A stretch of DNA of 64,000 nt from Chloroflexota bacterium (GTDB lineage: Bacteria; Chloroflexota; UBA6077; JACCZL01), in assembly GCA_020845495.1 (NCBI GenBank), contig JADLFM010000050.1, positions 149,573-213,572 on the forward strand, given 5' to 3'. Positions within the stretch are counted from its first letter, which is position 1. Every line of letters begins with the position of its first letter. The position numbers and the translations under genes were made by a program. The notes under the pieces were generated by a model that saw only the letters and a program-made list of their open reading frames with translations, was not told the origin of the DNA and ran no database searches. Positions 1-8,140 of the stretch are shown here, piece by piece.

Positions 1-72
1 GCGGCGGAACGAACGCCATGCCTGTGTTATAGACCCACACCTTGCAGGGGCGTAGGAATGGGCGGCGAGGGT

Positions 73-591
73 TCAGGGCGCGTCTTGTTCCCGGTAGCGC
101 CCCTGGTAGTGCGCTCGACCGATCGTGGTCTGGAACATGAACTGACAGATGGCGATGCCGGGCCGCAGCGCCAGTGGCATCGGACCGGCGTTGTTGATCT
201 CCAACGCCTGATGGTTGTCCACACCCGGCTGGATGAACGCTGCCGTGATGTGGACCATCAAGCCGAGCCGTGCGAAGCGACTCCGCCCCTGGAGCCAGCC
301 ACACAGGTCGTCCGGCAGGGTGATGCGCTCGCGGGTCAGGCCGTGGCAGGTCTCGCCGGGCATCAACACGAAGTAGTCGTGGTCCCCAACCTCGATCACC
401 TCGGACACCGCCTCGTAGGCGGCCTCTTCGGTGACGTGGAAGATGTCGCGGACGCGGCGAAACACCCGAAACTGATTGCCAAGGTGTAGGTCGACAGAGG
501 CCGGCCCCACCTTGTCCTCGGAGAACGGGTCGATTCCGATCTCGCCTGTACGCACCCGCTTGATGATCTCATCGCGCGTCAAGATCGACAT
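73..591 (-). CDS. dcd: dCTP deaminase
   Basis: This 172-residue protein matches the Dcd family, which deaminates dCTP to dUTP (or to dUMP in bifunctional forms) to supply the thymidylate pathway. The diagnostic segments are visible: PASVDLHLG near residue 30, GRSRFARLGL near residue 102, and the LEINN plus LRPGIAICQF trimer-core block at about 130-152. It is slightly shorter than the roughly 190-residue enterobacterial form and lacks a long C-terminal tail. It starts at ATG 591 and is transcribed away from the chromate-transporter genes. Whether it is mono- or bifunctional cannot be decided from this reading. Confidence 0.93.
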   Translation of the reverse strand: MSILTRDEIIKRVRTGEIGIDPFSEDKVGPASVDLHLGNQFRVFRRVRDIFHVTEEAAYEAVSEVIEVGDHDYFVLMPGETCHGLTRERITLPDDLCGWLQGRSRFARLGLMVHITAAFIQPGVDNHQALEINNAGPMPLALRPGIAICQFMFQTTIGRAHYQGRYREQDAP

Positions 592-896
592 CCACCGCCA
601 CCTCGAGCATTCGACATCGTCCCTCCCTCACATCGACAACGTCAGGTCATGCCGTGCTCAGGGCCCGTGCCCGTGTCACACGTGCCGTGCGCGTCATGGA
701 GCCACGCTGCCAGGCCGACAGGTACTATGCCGTCAACCGTCGCCGGCCCTCCACGCCCGTTCACCACCGAGGTCGATCCCCCACGGAGTCTGGAATGAGC
801 GTGCATCGCGGGCAGGCAGTGCGGCAACCGGAGCATGACATCTGCTGGCCGAATCGGGCCGGCGTGGCCTGACCGAACGGGGGTACGGGGGTAAGG
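592..896. other. intergenic region between divergent dcd and chrA genes
   Basis: This 305-base stretch separates two divergently transcribed genes and must hold both promoters. I see a purine-rich ribosome-binding stretch for dcd next to 591 (GAGGGAGGGACG read on the minus strand). There is no convincing RNA gene, long hairpin or protein with recognisable features. Several short frames cross it, but none shows family similarity. Confidence 0.5.
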
Positions 897-1463
897 GTGG
901 ACGAGTCTGGCGTGCTGCCGCTGTCCGTGGCCGGCCGGCCGACGCGGCTGGAGTTGTTCCTCACGTTCGCCAAGATCGGCCTGTGCGGCTTCGGCGGGGT
1001 CGGTCCGTGGGCGCGACGCATCATCGTGGAGGAGCGTGCCTGGCTGAGCGAGCAGGAGTACGCCGAGATGCTGGGGATGTGTCAGGCATTGCCAGGCCCC
1101 AATGTCGGTAATGTTTCCGTCTTCATCGGCGACCGGTATTACGGGGCCGTCGGGGCCGCGCTGGCTGTCACCGGCCTGCTCTGCGGCCCGCTGCTAGCAC
1201 TCCTGTGCCTCGCCGTCCTCTACGACCGCTTCGGGCAGTTGCCAGCCGTGAGCAGTGCCGTGGCTGGGGTTGCGGCCGGCGCCGCCGGGCTGTTCCTCGG
1301 AACGGCGCTGCGGATGGCGGAGCGGCTGCGGCTACGCGGCTGGATGCTCGCCATCGCCGCGTGTGCGTTCGTCGGCATCGGACTGCTGCGCTGGTCGCTA
1401 CTGTTCGTCGTCCTTGTACTGGCCCCCGTGAGTATCGCCGTGGCGGGGCGGTCGCAGCGATGA
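897..1463 (+). CDS. chromate transporter family protein, first half (ChrA-like)
   Basis: The product has 188 residues and several hydrophobic segments, and resembles one half of the CHR family of inner-membrane anion carriers (chromate/sulfate antiport in characterised members). The family hallmark is the N-terminal FLTFAKIGLCGFGG block (residues 17-30), followed by an EYAEMLGMCQALPGPN block at about residue 54. The GTG start at 897 follows a G-rich stretch. Its stop overlaps the ATG of the second half by four bases, so the pair should be translated together. Short-chain CHR proteins usually work as such pairs. Chromate as substrate is a family inference; no resistance genes lie nearby. Confidence 0.85.
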   Translation: MDESGVLPLSVAGRPTRLELFLTFAKIGLCGFGGVGPWARRIIVEERAWLSEQEYAEMLGMCQALPGPNVGNVSVFIGDRYYGAVGAALAVTGLLCGPLLALLCLAVLYDRFGQLPAVSSAVAGVAAGAAGLFLGTALRMAERLRLRGWMLAIAACAFVGIGLLRWSLLFVVLVLAPVSIAVAGRSQR

Positions 1464-1987
1464 CCGGGAACGCTCTCGTCGATCTCGTGCTGCTCTTCGC
1501 TCGGCTGTCGCTGGTGGCAGTCGGTGGGATGAATAGTATCTTGCCCGAGGTCCACCGTCAGGTAGTGGACGTCCATGCCTGGATGACCGACGCCGACTTC
1601 GCGGCCATGGTCGCACTCGCTCAGGCATCGCCGGGGCCGAACGGGCTGGTCTCAGCGCTGATCGGCTGGCGAGTGGCTGGACTGGCAGGCTTCCTGGCCG
1701 CGGCGCTGGCCGGGAACGTGCCGCCGGCCCTCGTGGCGTTCTGCGTCTCACGGTTGTGGCGGCGTCTCGCACATTCCCCCTGGCTGCGGGCGGTTCAGGC
1801 TGGCCTGGTGCCGATCATCGTGGGGCTGATGTTCGCGAGCGGCCTGGTGATCGCCCGCGCGGCCGATCACACGTTGGTGGAAGCGGCGGTGACGGTCGTC
1901 GTGGCGCTCGCGGTCTGGCGGTCGCGGCTGAACCCGTTCTGGCTGCTCGGCGGAGCGGCGCTCGCGGGCCTCGCACTCGCCCGCTAG
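1460..1987 (+). CDS. chromate transporter family protein, second half (ChrA-like)
   Basis: This is the 175-residue partner of the preceding gene. It carries the same hallmarks in the second-half version: LFARLSLVAVGGMNSILPE near the N-terminus and AAMVALAQASPGPNG at about residue 50, then hydrophobic helices to the end. I start it at ATG 1460, inside the upstream stop (ATGA overlap); a longer reading frame upstream is only the shadow of the first gene. The two half-size CHR proteins are expected to form a heterodimeric carrier in the cytoplasmic membrane. Transported ion unknown. Confidence 0.85.
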   Translation: MTGNALVDLVLLFARLSLVAVGGMNSILPEVHRQVVDVHAWMTDADFAAMVALAQASPGPNGLVSALIGWRVAGLAGFLAAALAGNVPPALVAFCVSRLWRRLAHSPWLRAVQAGLVPIIVGLMFASGLVIARAADHTLVEAAVTVVVALAVWRSRLNPFWLLGGAALAGLALAR

Positions 1988-2025
1988 CTGGGGTCACGGG
2001 AAGACCGGTGCGCCTGGCGCGGTTC

Positions 2026-2031
2026 TACAAT
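2026..2031 (+). promoter_or_regulatory. putative -10 element placed for a leaderless start
   Basis: The hexamer TACAAT ends only eight bases before the ATG at 2040. Transcription from it would begin at or next to the start codon, giving a leaderless mRNA. No good Shine-Dalgarno sequence precedes that ATG, which fits. No strong -35 was found. Seen by eye only. Confidence 0.4.
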
Positions 2032-2039
2032 ACCGACCG

Positions 2040-4385
2040 ATGGTCGTCTCGCCCACGCATCACCTGAGTCACACGCATCCGCACCCTCGACCGGCTACTG
2101 TCAGCCTGGAGGAGCGGCTGCGCCTGATCGGCGACCTCGCGCGCACCCTCACCACGATCCTCGATCCTCGCCAGTTGATCGAGCGAATCACCGAGTTGAT
2201 TACCCACCGGTTCGACTACTTCTATACGACCGTCATGCTCCGGGATGGGCCGGATCTGGTCGTTCGGTCGGCGCACGGCCGCGATCATGGCTACGATGAG
2301 CGCCTGCTGGGGCTGCGCTGTCGTATCGGCGAACAGGGCGTGTCCGGATGGGCGGCAGCGGAGGGCCAGACCGTCGTGGTGCCGGATGTCGACGCCGATC
2401 CGCGCTTCTGCTGGGCCTGGCCCGACCATGGCATCCGTTCGGCGACCCTGGTGCCGCTTCAGGGCCGAGAGCGGCTCATCGGGATGCTCGAAGCCGACAG
2501 CGACCGGCTCGACGACTTTCCGCCTGAGGACGTAGTGCTGCTCGAAACGCTGGCCGCTCAGCTTGCCATCGTCATCGAGAACGCCGAACTGCTGGAAGCT
2601 GAGCGCAAGCGCGCACGCCGCCTCGCGACCGTCACCGAGATCGCCCGCAAGGTCACATCCATCCTCGATCTCCCGGTCTTGCTCCAGCAGACCACCGAGT
2701 TGATTGCCGAGCGCTTCGGGTACCACTCGGTCACGATCTTCTTGCGCGATCCGACCGACCACCAGTGGCTCGTCATGGCGGCCGGTAACAGCGGCGCGGT
2801 GCACGTTCCTGCCGATCACCGACAGCGGGTTGGGGAAGGCATGTGTGGACGGGCGGCCGAAACGGGACAGACGCAGCTTGCCAACGACACGGCTATGAAC
2901 CCGCACTTCATCCAGGGGCCCGGCCTGCGTGAGCGCTCGGAGCTCGACGTTCCCATCGAGATCGGCGGCCAGGTGCTCGGCGTCCTCTGCCTGGCCAGCG
3001 AGCAGACCGATGCCTTCGCGGAGGACGATCTCCCGTTCGTGGAGACCCTGGCCGACCAGATTGCCGTCGCCATCGAGAATGCGCGCCTCGTCGAGCGAGC
3101 ACGTGAGCTTGCGGCAAGCGACGAGCGGAATCGCCTCGCGCGGGAGATCCACGACACTCTCGCACAGAGCCTGATAGCCGTCTCGATGGAGTTGGACGCG
3201 ATGCAACGGCTCATGACCGAGGAGCCGTCACGCGTCGCGGGAGTGCTTGCGCACGCCCGTGACCTCGCGCACCGAGCGGTCGAGGAGGCGCGCCACGCAA
3301 TCTGGAGCCTCCGGCCGGCTCCTCTCGAGCGGCAATCCCTGACCGAAGCGCTGACCGCGGAGCTGGCATCACTGGAGCAGGGCGGCGTCGTCGAACGGGC
3401 GGCGCTCGAGGTGCAGGGGGAGCCGCGTCCACTGACGCCGGATGTGGAGGCAGCGCTGTTCCGGATCGCACAGGAGGCGCTCGCGAACGTCCGGAAGCAC
3501 GCCCGCGCACGCCGCGTCCGAGCTGTGCTCACCTACAGCGGGCTGTCGGTCCGCTTGCTTGTCGAGGATGATGGGGTTGGCTTCACGCCCGAACTGGGCC
3601 GCCGGAGCGATGGCGGCTTCGGGTTGAGCAGCATTGCCCAGCGGGCTGCGTCGATCGGAGCGGAGTTGGAGCTCGACAGCAGCCCCGGCTGGGGTACGCG
3701 GTTGCGGCTCTTCGTGCCTGATGCACCCTCGCCCACGACCCAGGAACGGAGCTCGCCCCGCCGTGTCGTGGTCGCCGACGATCATACGCTCGTACGTGAG
3801 GGGGTCGGCCGGATGATCGCGACGATGCCGGGTATCGTGGTCGTCGGCGAGGCGGCGAGCGGCCCGGAAGCGGTCGCACGGGTGCTGGAGCTTGCGCCGG
3901 ATGTGGCGCTCGTGGACGTGCACTTGCCTGGCTTCGACGGCGTCGAGGCGACCCGTCGGATCAGGGAACAGGCGCCATCACTCGGCATCATCGTGCTGTC
4001 CGCCAACGCCCCTGGCGACGTGGTGCTGGAAGCGGTCAGAGCAGGTGCGCGCGGCTACGTACTGAAGGACATCGACGCCGAGGAGCTTCGGGACGCCATT
4101 CAAGCGGTCGCAGGGGGCGGTAGCTACTTCACGCCGGCCGTGGCTGCCAAGCTTGCCGGCGGCGTCCAGCGCGGCGGGACGGTCGTGGAGCGGCTGACCC
4201 CCCGTGAGCTCGCGGTGCTCCGCTGCCTCGCCACCGGCGCGCCGAACAAGCAGATCGCCGTGACGCTGAGGATCAGCGAGAACACCGTCGAGTCACACCT
4301 GCGAAGCATCTATGGCAAGCTCGAGGTCCGCAGCCGGACCGAGGCGCTGCGCCGTGCGACCGAGTGGGGCATCGTCGGACTGTAA
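2040..4385 (+). CDS. fused two-component protein: GAF-GAF-histidine kinase-receiver-LuxR
   Basis: One 781-residue polypeptide holds a whole NarX/NarL-type system. Two GAF sensor domains (about 38-182 and 205-350) precede a HisKA_3 dimerisation domain with the acceptor His371 in the EIHDTLAQS motif. A HATPase domain follows at about 470-560 (VEDDGVGF, GGFGLSS). A receiver domain (about 574-690) has the acidic pair at 580-581, phosphoacceptor Asp626 and conserved Lys676, and a LuxR-type helix-turn-helix lies at about 715-778. There are no transmembrane segments, so it senses a cytoplasmic signal. These modules are normally two separate genes; here the junction (about 562-573) is a short Pro/Ser linker. 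The C-terminal DNA-binding domain on the kinase makes it a candidate one-protein signalling switch. Targets are unknown. Confidence 0.93.
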   Translation: MVVSPTHHLSHTHPHPRPATVSLEERLRLIGDLARTLTTILDPRQLIERITELITHRFDYFYTTVMLRDGPDLVVRSAHGRDHGYDERLLGLRCRIGEQGVSGWAAAEGQTVVVPDVDADPRFCWAWPDHGIRSATLVPLQGRERLIGMLEADSDRLDDFPPEDVVLLETLAAQLAIVIENAELLEAERKRARRLATVTEIARKVTSILDLPVLLQQTTELIAERFGYHSVTIFLRDPTDHQWLVMAAGNSGAVHVPADHRQRVGEGMCGRAAETGQTQLANDTAMNPHFIQGPGLRERSELDVPIEIGGQVLGVLCLASEQTDAFAEDDLPFVETLADQIAVAIENARLVERARELAASDERNRLAREIHDTLAQSLIAVSMELDAMQRLMTEEPSRVAGVLAHARDLAHRAVEEARHAIWSLRPAPLERQSLTEALTAELASLEQGGVVERAALEVQGEPRPLTPDVEAALFRIAQEALANVRKHARARRVRAVLTYSGLSVRLLVEDDGVGFTPELGRRSDGGFGLSSIAQRAASIGAELELDSSPGWGTRLRLFVPDAPSPTTQERSSPRRVVVADDHTLVREGVGRMIATMPGIVVVGEAASGPEAVARVLELAPDVALVDVHLPGFDGVEATRRIREQAPSLGIIVLSANAPGDVVLEAVRAGARGYVLKDIDAEELRDAIQAVAGGGSYFTPAVAAKLAGGVQRGGTVVERLTPRELAVLRCLATGAPNKQIAVTLRISENTVESHLRSIYGKLEVRSRTEALRRATEWGIVGL

Positions 4386-4505
4386 GCCCGATCGCCTTCG
4401 ACGGTGCGCACGGGCCTGCCCACCTCGCACGAGACATCCGCCACCATCCCTGCCCATGACCGGTGCTTCATGGATTTCCGTGAGACCGGAGTGCCGAATT
4501 TACGT

Positions 4506-4519
4506 CGAGCATATGTTCT
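4506..4519 (+). promoter_or_regulatory. LexA-box-like palindrome upstream of two small genes
   Basis: The sequence CGAGCATATGTTCT matches the GAAC-N4-GTTC SOS-box pattern of Gram-positive bacteria with one mismatch in the left arm. It is AT-rich compared with its surroundings and lies 75 bases before the start at 4595. A TATGCT hexamer at 4530-4535 could be the -10 of the same promoter. A related 14-mer (11 of 14 identical) occurs before uvrB. Binding by LexA is inference. Confidence 0.4.
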
Positions 4520-4594
4520 AGCTACCGCCTATGCTTCTCGTGAACCGGGTGCTCGCGCCGCGTTCGGCGACGGGCATCGGGAGGGGGTGGCACA

Positions 4595-4807
4595 ATGCAC
4601 CAAATTTGGGACCTGGAGGAGCTTGCTCGGGTGATCCATGCCGAGCGGCTGGCCGAGGCCGAGCAGTATCGACGCGCCGTGCAGGTAACCGGGCCGGAGC
4701 GGCCGGTGCGGACCGTCATCGCGGATGCGCTACGCGCGTGGGCGACTCGCCTCGATCGTCAGTCGGTTGCCGGCAGCCCGGACGGCCGGCTGGTGCGGGT
4801 ATCGTGA
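4595..4807 (+). CDS. small hypothetical protein, 70 residues
   Basis: The family is not recognised. The protein is charged and probably helical in its first half (ELARVIHAERLAEAEQYRR), without membrane segments or cysteines. It has no strong Shine-Dalgarno sequence. It ends two bases before the ATG of the next small gene, so the two probably form a pair. A LexA-like palindrome lies 75 bases upstream. Codon use is high-GC and coding-like, but the frame is short enough to be chance. Confidence 0.45.
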   Translation: MHQIWDLEELARVIHAERLAEAEQYRRAVQVTGPERPVRTVIADALRAWATRLDRQSVAGSPDGRLVRVS

Positions 4808-4809
4808 GG

Positions 4810-4959
4810 ATGACTGTGAGCGATCTCTTCATCGCCGGCCTGGTCTTCGTCTTGCTGATTGGGCTTGCCCTGGCTGCGCCGAACTTCGGGGTAGACAGCC
4901 GTGACGACATCAACCGCGACGAGCACGAGCACCGCGCCAGGTGGTTCGGCGGCGCCTGA
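4810..4959 (+). CDS. small membrane protein, 49 residues
   Basis: The protein has one predicted membrane helix at residues 6-24 (LFIAGLVFVLLIGLALAA), followed by a short polar, charged tail rich in Asp, Glu, His and Arg. The start ATG at 4810 is preceded by GTGAGG and lies two bases after the stop of the 70-residue frame. No family is recognised. If the LexA-like box upstream is real, a single-helix peptide would fit the SOS-induced division inhibitors known in other phyla (YneA type), but there is no LysM domain and this is speculation. Confidence 0.5.
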   Translation: MTVSDLFIAGLVFVLLIGLALAAPNFGVDSRDDINRDEHEHRARWFGGA

Positions 4960-4990
4960 GCGCGCCTTCATCACCGACCTGTGACAGCAG

Positions 4991-5024
4991 CGTGCCCGGC
5001 ATCCAACCCCGGATGCTGGGCACG
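4991..5024 (+). terminator. stem-loop after the small-gene pair
   Basis: Two 14-base arms (4991-5004 and 5011-5024) pair with one G-T wobble around a six-base loop. It begins 32 bases after the 49-residue gene, the position of an intrinsic terminator. No T-run follows, as is common in high-GC genomes. Confidence 0.55.
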
Positions 5025-5079
5025 CGCATCCGGGGCAGCCCTCATCCAGGGGGCTGCGCGCGCTACACTGACGGCGGCG

Positions 5080-5119
5080 ATCCAGGCCAGCCGTGCTACG
5101 TCTCACGGCTGGCCTGGAT
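5080..5119 (+). terminator. second, perfect 16-bp stem-loop
   Basis: The arms 5080-5095 and 5104-5119 are perfectly complementary over 16 bp with an eight-base loop. It stands between the small-gene pair and the unknown gene starting at 5191. It could be a second terminator or a processing/regulatory structure in the leader of that gene. No T-run follows. Confidence 0.5.
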
Positions 5120-5190
5120 TCTGCCTGGCCAACCTGCGTGAGCGGGCGTGTGGCCCCGATGGACCAGGTGAGGAGGACGCGAGCGGCGGC

Positions 5191-6498
5191 ATGCGGGAGC
5201 AGCATCGTCCGGGCGAGGGGCGCTCAAATAATTCTGGCGGACCGGGCGGCCATCGGCGCCCGCCGGCCCGACGCCCGATCTCGTCGCGCTCGCCGCTCGA
5301 AGGCCGCCAGCTCTGGCGGATCGGCGACTGGGGTGGTGCCAGCGAGCAGATCGGGCGTCGCTGGGAGACGCTCGGCGCGCGCTGCATCGAGCGACTGCTC
5401 GGCACCGAGCGGGACGGTCCGGACGGTCAGCCGTACCTGCCCCGTCGCGCACTGGTGCTTCAGGCCGATCCGGAGCTCGCGGCGCAAGTCCAGGCGAACG
5501 GCAAGACTCACGCCGACGCGATCCTGGCCGGGAGTCAGAACGGCCGCGCGGTGCTCGAGCCGGTCGACTTCAAGTGGACGCTCGAGACAGCCAATCCCCG
5601 GCAGGTTGGCGCCGAGGTGCTCGGCCAGTTGCTGACCGATCCGCCGCCATTGCTCTCCAGCAACCTCGCGGCGACGCTCGCCGACCTGCCGTCGCGCGAG
5701 CCGCCAGCGTATTGTGACGGCATCTTCCTGGCCCCCGATCACGCTGAGAACCGAGCGTATCTCTTTGGCGGCGGGCCGCTCGATCCGGCCTGGGCCGTCC
5801 TCTGTCCGGTCGACGCCGAGGAATTCTTCGCGCCGCTCCCAGGTTGGGATATGGCCCAGGTGCTCGCCCGCTCTGATGGTGCGCTCTTGCGGACCGTGGA
5901 GGCCAGCGAGCGGTACTATCGACTCGGGGCCGGGGTGCTTGGCGCAATCCGGCGGCTGGAGGCCGGCATCTTCGCCGAGACGCCAGCCGACGTGGACGGC
6001 CCCCTGCTGCTGACACGCACCCGCCGCGAGCGCCGCCTGACGACGACCGGCGAGGTCATCGCCTATTTCGACCGCGCGCTGATCGCCCGGAGCGAGCGCG
6101 TCGAGCGACTACGTGAGGTCGAGCGGGCCGGCTATCCGTTCTCTCGCTATCGCGCCGATCTGGCCGCACGGGGCATCGCTCTACCGTCTGGCAGCGAGCG
6201 CGACCGGCGGGCGTCGCGCCTCTATGGCGCAGTCATGAAGGCATTGGGAGCCGAGATCCGGTCTGAGGGCCGAGTGCTCGTGGGGCGCGGACGGGCCGAG
6301 ATCGAGGCACTTGCCGATCTCGACGAACAGCATGTCCGCTGGCTGGCGCGCGGCCGACACCTGCTAGATGAGCAGCTTCGGGCACGCGCCGAGACTGGCG
6401 AGGCGGACCCAAGTACTGCGGCGTCCGAGAATCGCTCTCTGGATACCGCCACTGTCGACGACGCGCCTACGGATGAACCGCCGCCGCATGCTGGCTGA
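5191..6498 (+). CDS. hypothetical protein with a PD-(D/E)XK-like motif
   Basis: I do not recognise the family. The frame is open from 4981, but the ATG at 5191 follows AGGAGG (5170-5175) and the upstream residues are low-complexity, so I use 5191 (435 residues). At about 107-142 there is an arrangement like the RecB-type nuclease core: THADAIL, then EPVDFKW, then RQVGAEVLGQLL, that is Asp, Asp-X-Lys and a helix with Gln. The rest is Arg/Glu-rich and helical, with no membrane segments. Its end overlaps the end of the convergent peptidase gene by 32 bases. Nuclease function is inference from this motif only. Confidence 0.6.
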   Translation: MREQHRPGEGRSNNSGGPGGHRRPPARRPISSRSPLEGRQLWRIGDWGGASEQIGRRWETLGARCIERLLGTERDGPDGQPYLPRRALVLQADPELAAQVQANGKTHADAILAGSQNGRAVLEPVDFKWTLETANPRQVGAEVLGQLLTDPPPLLSSNLAATLADLPSREPPAYCDGIFLAPDHAENRAYLFGGGPLDPAWAVLCPVDAEEFFAPLPGWDMAQVLARSDGALLRTVEASERYYRLGAGVLGAIRRLEAGIFAETPADVDGPLLLTRTRRERRLTTTGEVIAYFDRALIARSERVERLREVERAGYPFSRYRADLAARGIALPSGSERDRRASRLYGAVMKALGAEIRSEGRVLVGRGRAEIEALADLDEQHVRWLARGRHLLDEQLRARAETGEADPSTAASENRSLDTATVDDAPTDEPPPHAG

Positions 6499-8140
6499 CG
6501 GTCACTCGACGGTCGCGCTCGAAGACCACGTCTTCGTGATTCCAGACTCGGACCAACAGGACGTACTCGCCTGCTTCGACATCGCTCGTGTCCAGGGTGA
6601 GGCTGTTCGCCGGCCCATCGGCGAGTAGCCGCTGGTCGAGCCAGACCTGTACCCGGGTCACCGGAAAGTCCGCGCCGACGAAGAGCGACGTCCGGTCGGA
6701 CCACCCGTCCGTTGGCATCGTGAGCGTCCAGTTTTGGGGTGTTGGGTACTGGAACGCGCCGTAGCGGAAATACTGGCTGATGAGCGGGTTCAGGTTCTCG
6801 GTCGTCGCGGCCTGTGCGCGGTCGAGGAAGGCGCGAGGAGTCGCGAGGCGGTCGCGGTGGGTGGCGACGTGCTCGCGGATCAGCGCCCAGAACGTGTCGT
6901 TTCCAAGGCGATCGTACAGTCCGTCCAGAAAGCGCGCGCCGCCATGATACACCGTCGTGAAGTACGGGCCGTCTGAGACGAAGTCGTAGACACTGCTGTC
7001 GACCCAGCCGTCGCCGCCACCGGCGATCGTCTGCCGGTAGACGGCGGGAGCCTCGTTCGGTTCGGCCTCGGCGTAATAGCGATAGGCGATGTAGGTTGCC
7101 ATCGCCTCATCGAGCCACGGAGAGCCAATCTGGTCGTTGCCGACGAGCGAATAGAACCACTGGTGCGTGAGCTCGTGGAGCACCAACGAATCGAGGTTGC
7201 CGCCAGGCGGTCCAGCCGGGATGCGGTTCGCCAGGATGACGAGGCCGGGGTACTCCATGCCGCCAAAGCTGGCTGGCAGGTCGCCGTCGACGATGACGAG
7301 TGTTGGATAGGGATACGGTGTCAGGCGCTCCCCGAGCCAACGTAGGAACTGGGTGCCGCGCGTCAGGTACATCTCGGAACGCGCGGCGTCCAGACCAGCC
7401 GCCTGGAGCGTGGTCGTACCGACGGTGGCCGTCCGGACCACAAACTCGGATGAGGCGAGCACGGCCACGTCGCGGACGCTCCTGGCGACGAAGCGCCAGC
7501 GAGTGCCTTCCTGCTCGACGAGTTGGCCCGTCGCGACGACCTGGGTCGGGCGATTGGTCGTGAGCGTCAGGTCGAAGTCGGCCACCTCACGGGTGAACGC
7601 ATCGCCGACGTCGACATACTGTCGGCGATCCCAGTCCTCACGGTGGAGTGAGAGCACGGGCAGCCAGTTGCCGAGGGTGACGACTCGGCCAGTAGCCGAC
7701 AGTCGATCCGGTCTGGCGGGCGGCGTCACCGTGAAGGTCAACTCGACGTCGACGGAGCCGTCTAGGGCGAGGGGTGCCGCGAAGGGCACCTCCAGCACGC
7801 TGCCGTCGAGCAGGGCATCTCTCGGCTCGCCGTCGACCGTGACCGCTCCAAGGGTGAAAGCGCCGATGGCGTTGGGAACGACCTCGAATACGACCCGGTC
7901 CAGCACGACGCCGGTCTGATTGCGATAGTGCAAGCGCTCACGGACGTCTACGCTGCCCCGATCGAGGTCGAGTGCCGCCATGATCGTATAGGCCGGCAGC
8001 GTCGGGCCGTAGGCGGCGCTGGGGACCGCCGCTGCGCCCAGCGCGACGGCGAGGGCCAGCAGCACGGATACCAGCCCTACTCGTACCGAGGGCCGATGGA
8101 CGGGAGCACAGGACAACGGTGGGGTAGTGGTGGTAGCCAT
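6467..8140 (-). CDS. secreted M1-family (gluzincin) metallopeptidase
   Basis: The 557-residue product has an N-terminal signal peptide (hydrophobic core at about 21-40, AxA-like end at about 43), so it is probably exported. The zinc site is clear: HELTH at 322-326 and the downstream glutamate ligand Glu345 in PWLDEAMA. The aminopeptidase substrate motif GGMEYP lies at 293-298, and the M1 N-terminal beta domain occupies about 50-240. The long C-terminal helical domain of classical aminopeptidase N is largely missing, as in other short bacterial M1-like proteins. The start has a good ribosome-binding site (GCGAGGAG). Its 3' end overlaps the convergent gene by 32 bases. Confidence 0.9.
   Translation of the reverse strand: MATTTTPPLSCAPVHRPSVRVGLVSVLLALAVALGAAAVPSAAYGPTLPAYTIMAALDLDRGSVDVRERLHYRNQTGVVLDRVVFEVVPNAIGAFTLGAVTVDGEPRDALLDGSVLEVPFAAPLALDGSVDVELTFTVTPPARPDRLSATGRVVTLGNWLPVLSLHREDWDRRQYVDVGDAFTREVADFDLTLTTNRPTQVVATGQLVEQEGTRWRFVARSVRDVAVLASSEFVVRTATVGTTTLQAAGLDAARSEMYLTRGTQFLRWLGERLTPYPYPTLVIVDGDLPASFGGMEYPGLVILANRIPAGPPGGNLDSLVLHELTHQWFYSLVGNDQIGSPWLDEAMATYIAYRYYAEAEPNEAPAVYRQTIAGGGDGWVDSSVYDFVSDGPYFTTVYHGGARFLDGLYDRLGNDTFWALIREHVATHRDRLATPRAFLDRAQAATTENLNPLISQYFRYGAFQYPTPQNWTLTMPTDGWSDRTSLFVGADFPVTRVQVWLDQRLLADGPANSLTLDTSDVEAGEYVLLVRVWNHEDVVFERDRRVTVSQHAAAVHP

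Noticed and set aside
2025..3206. 393-residue open frame opposite the fused kinase
   Set aside because: Its sequence shows no domain, and the plus-strand protein has every motif of the GAF/kinase families.
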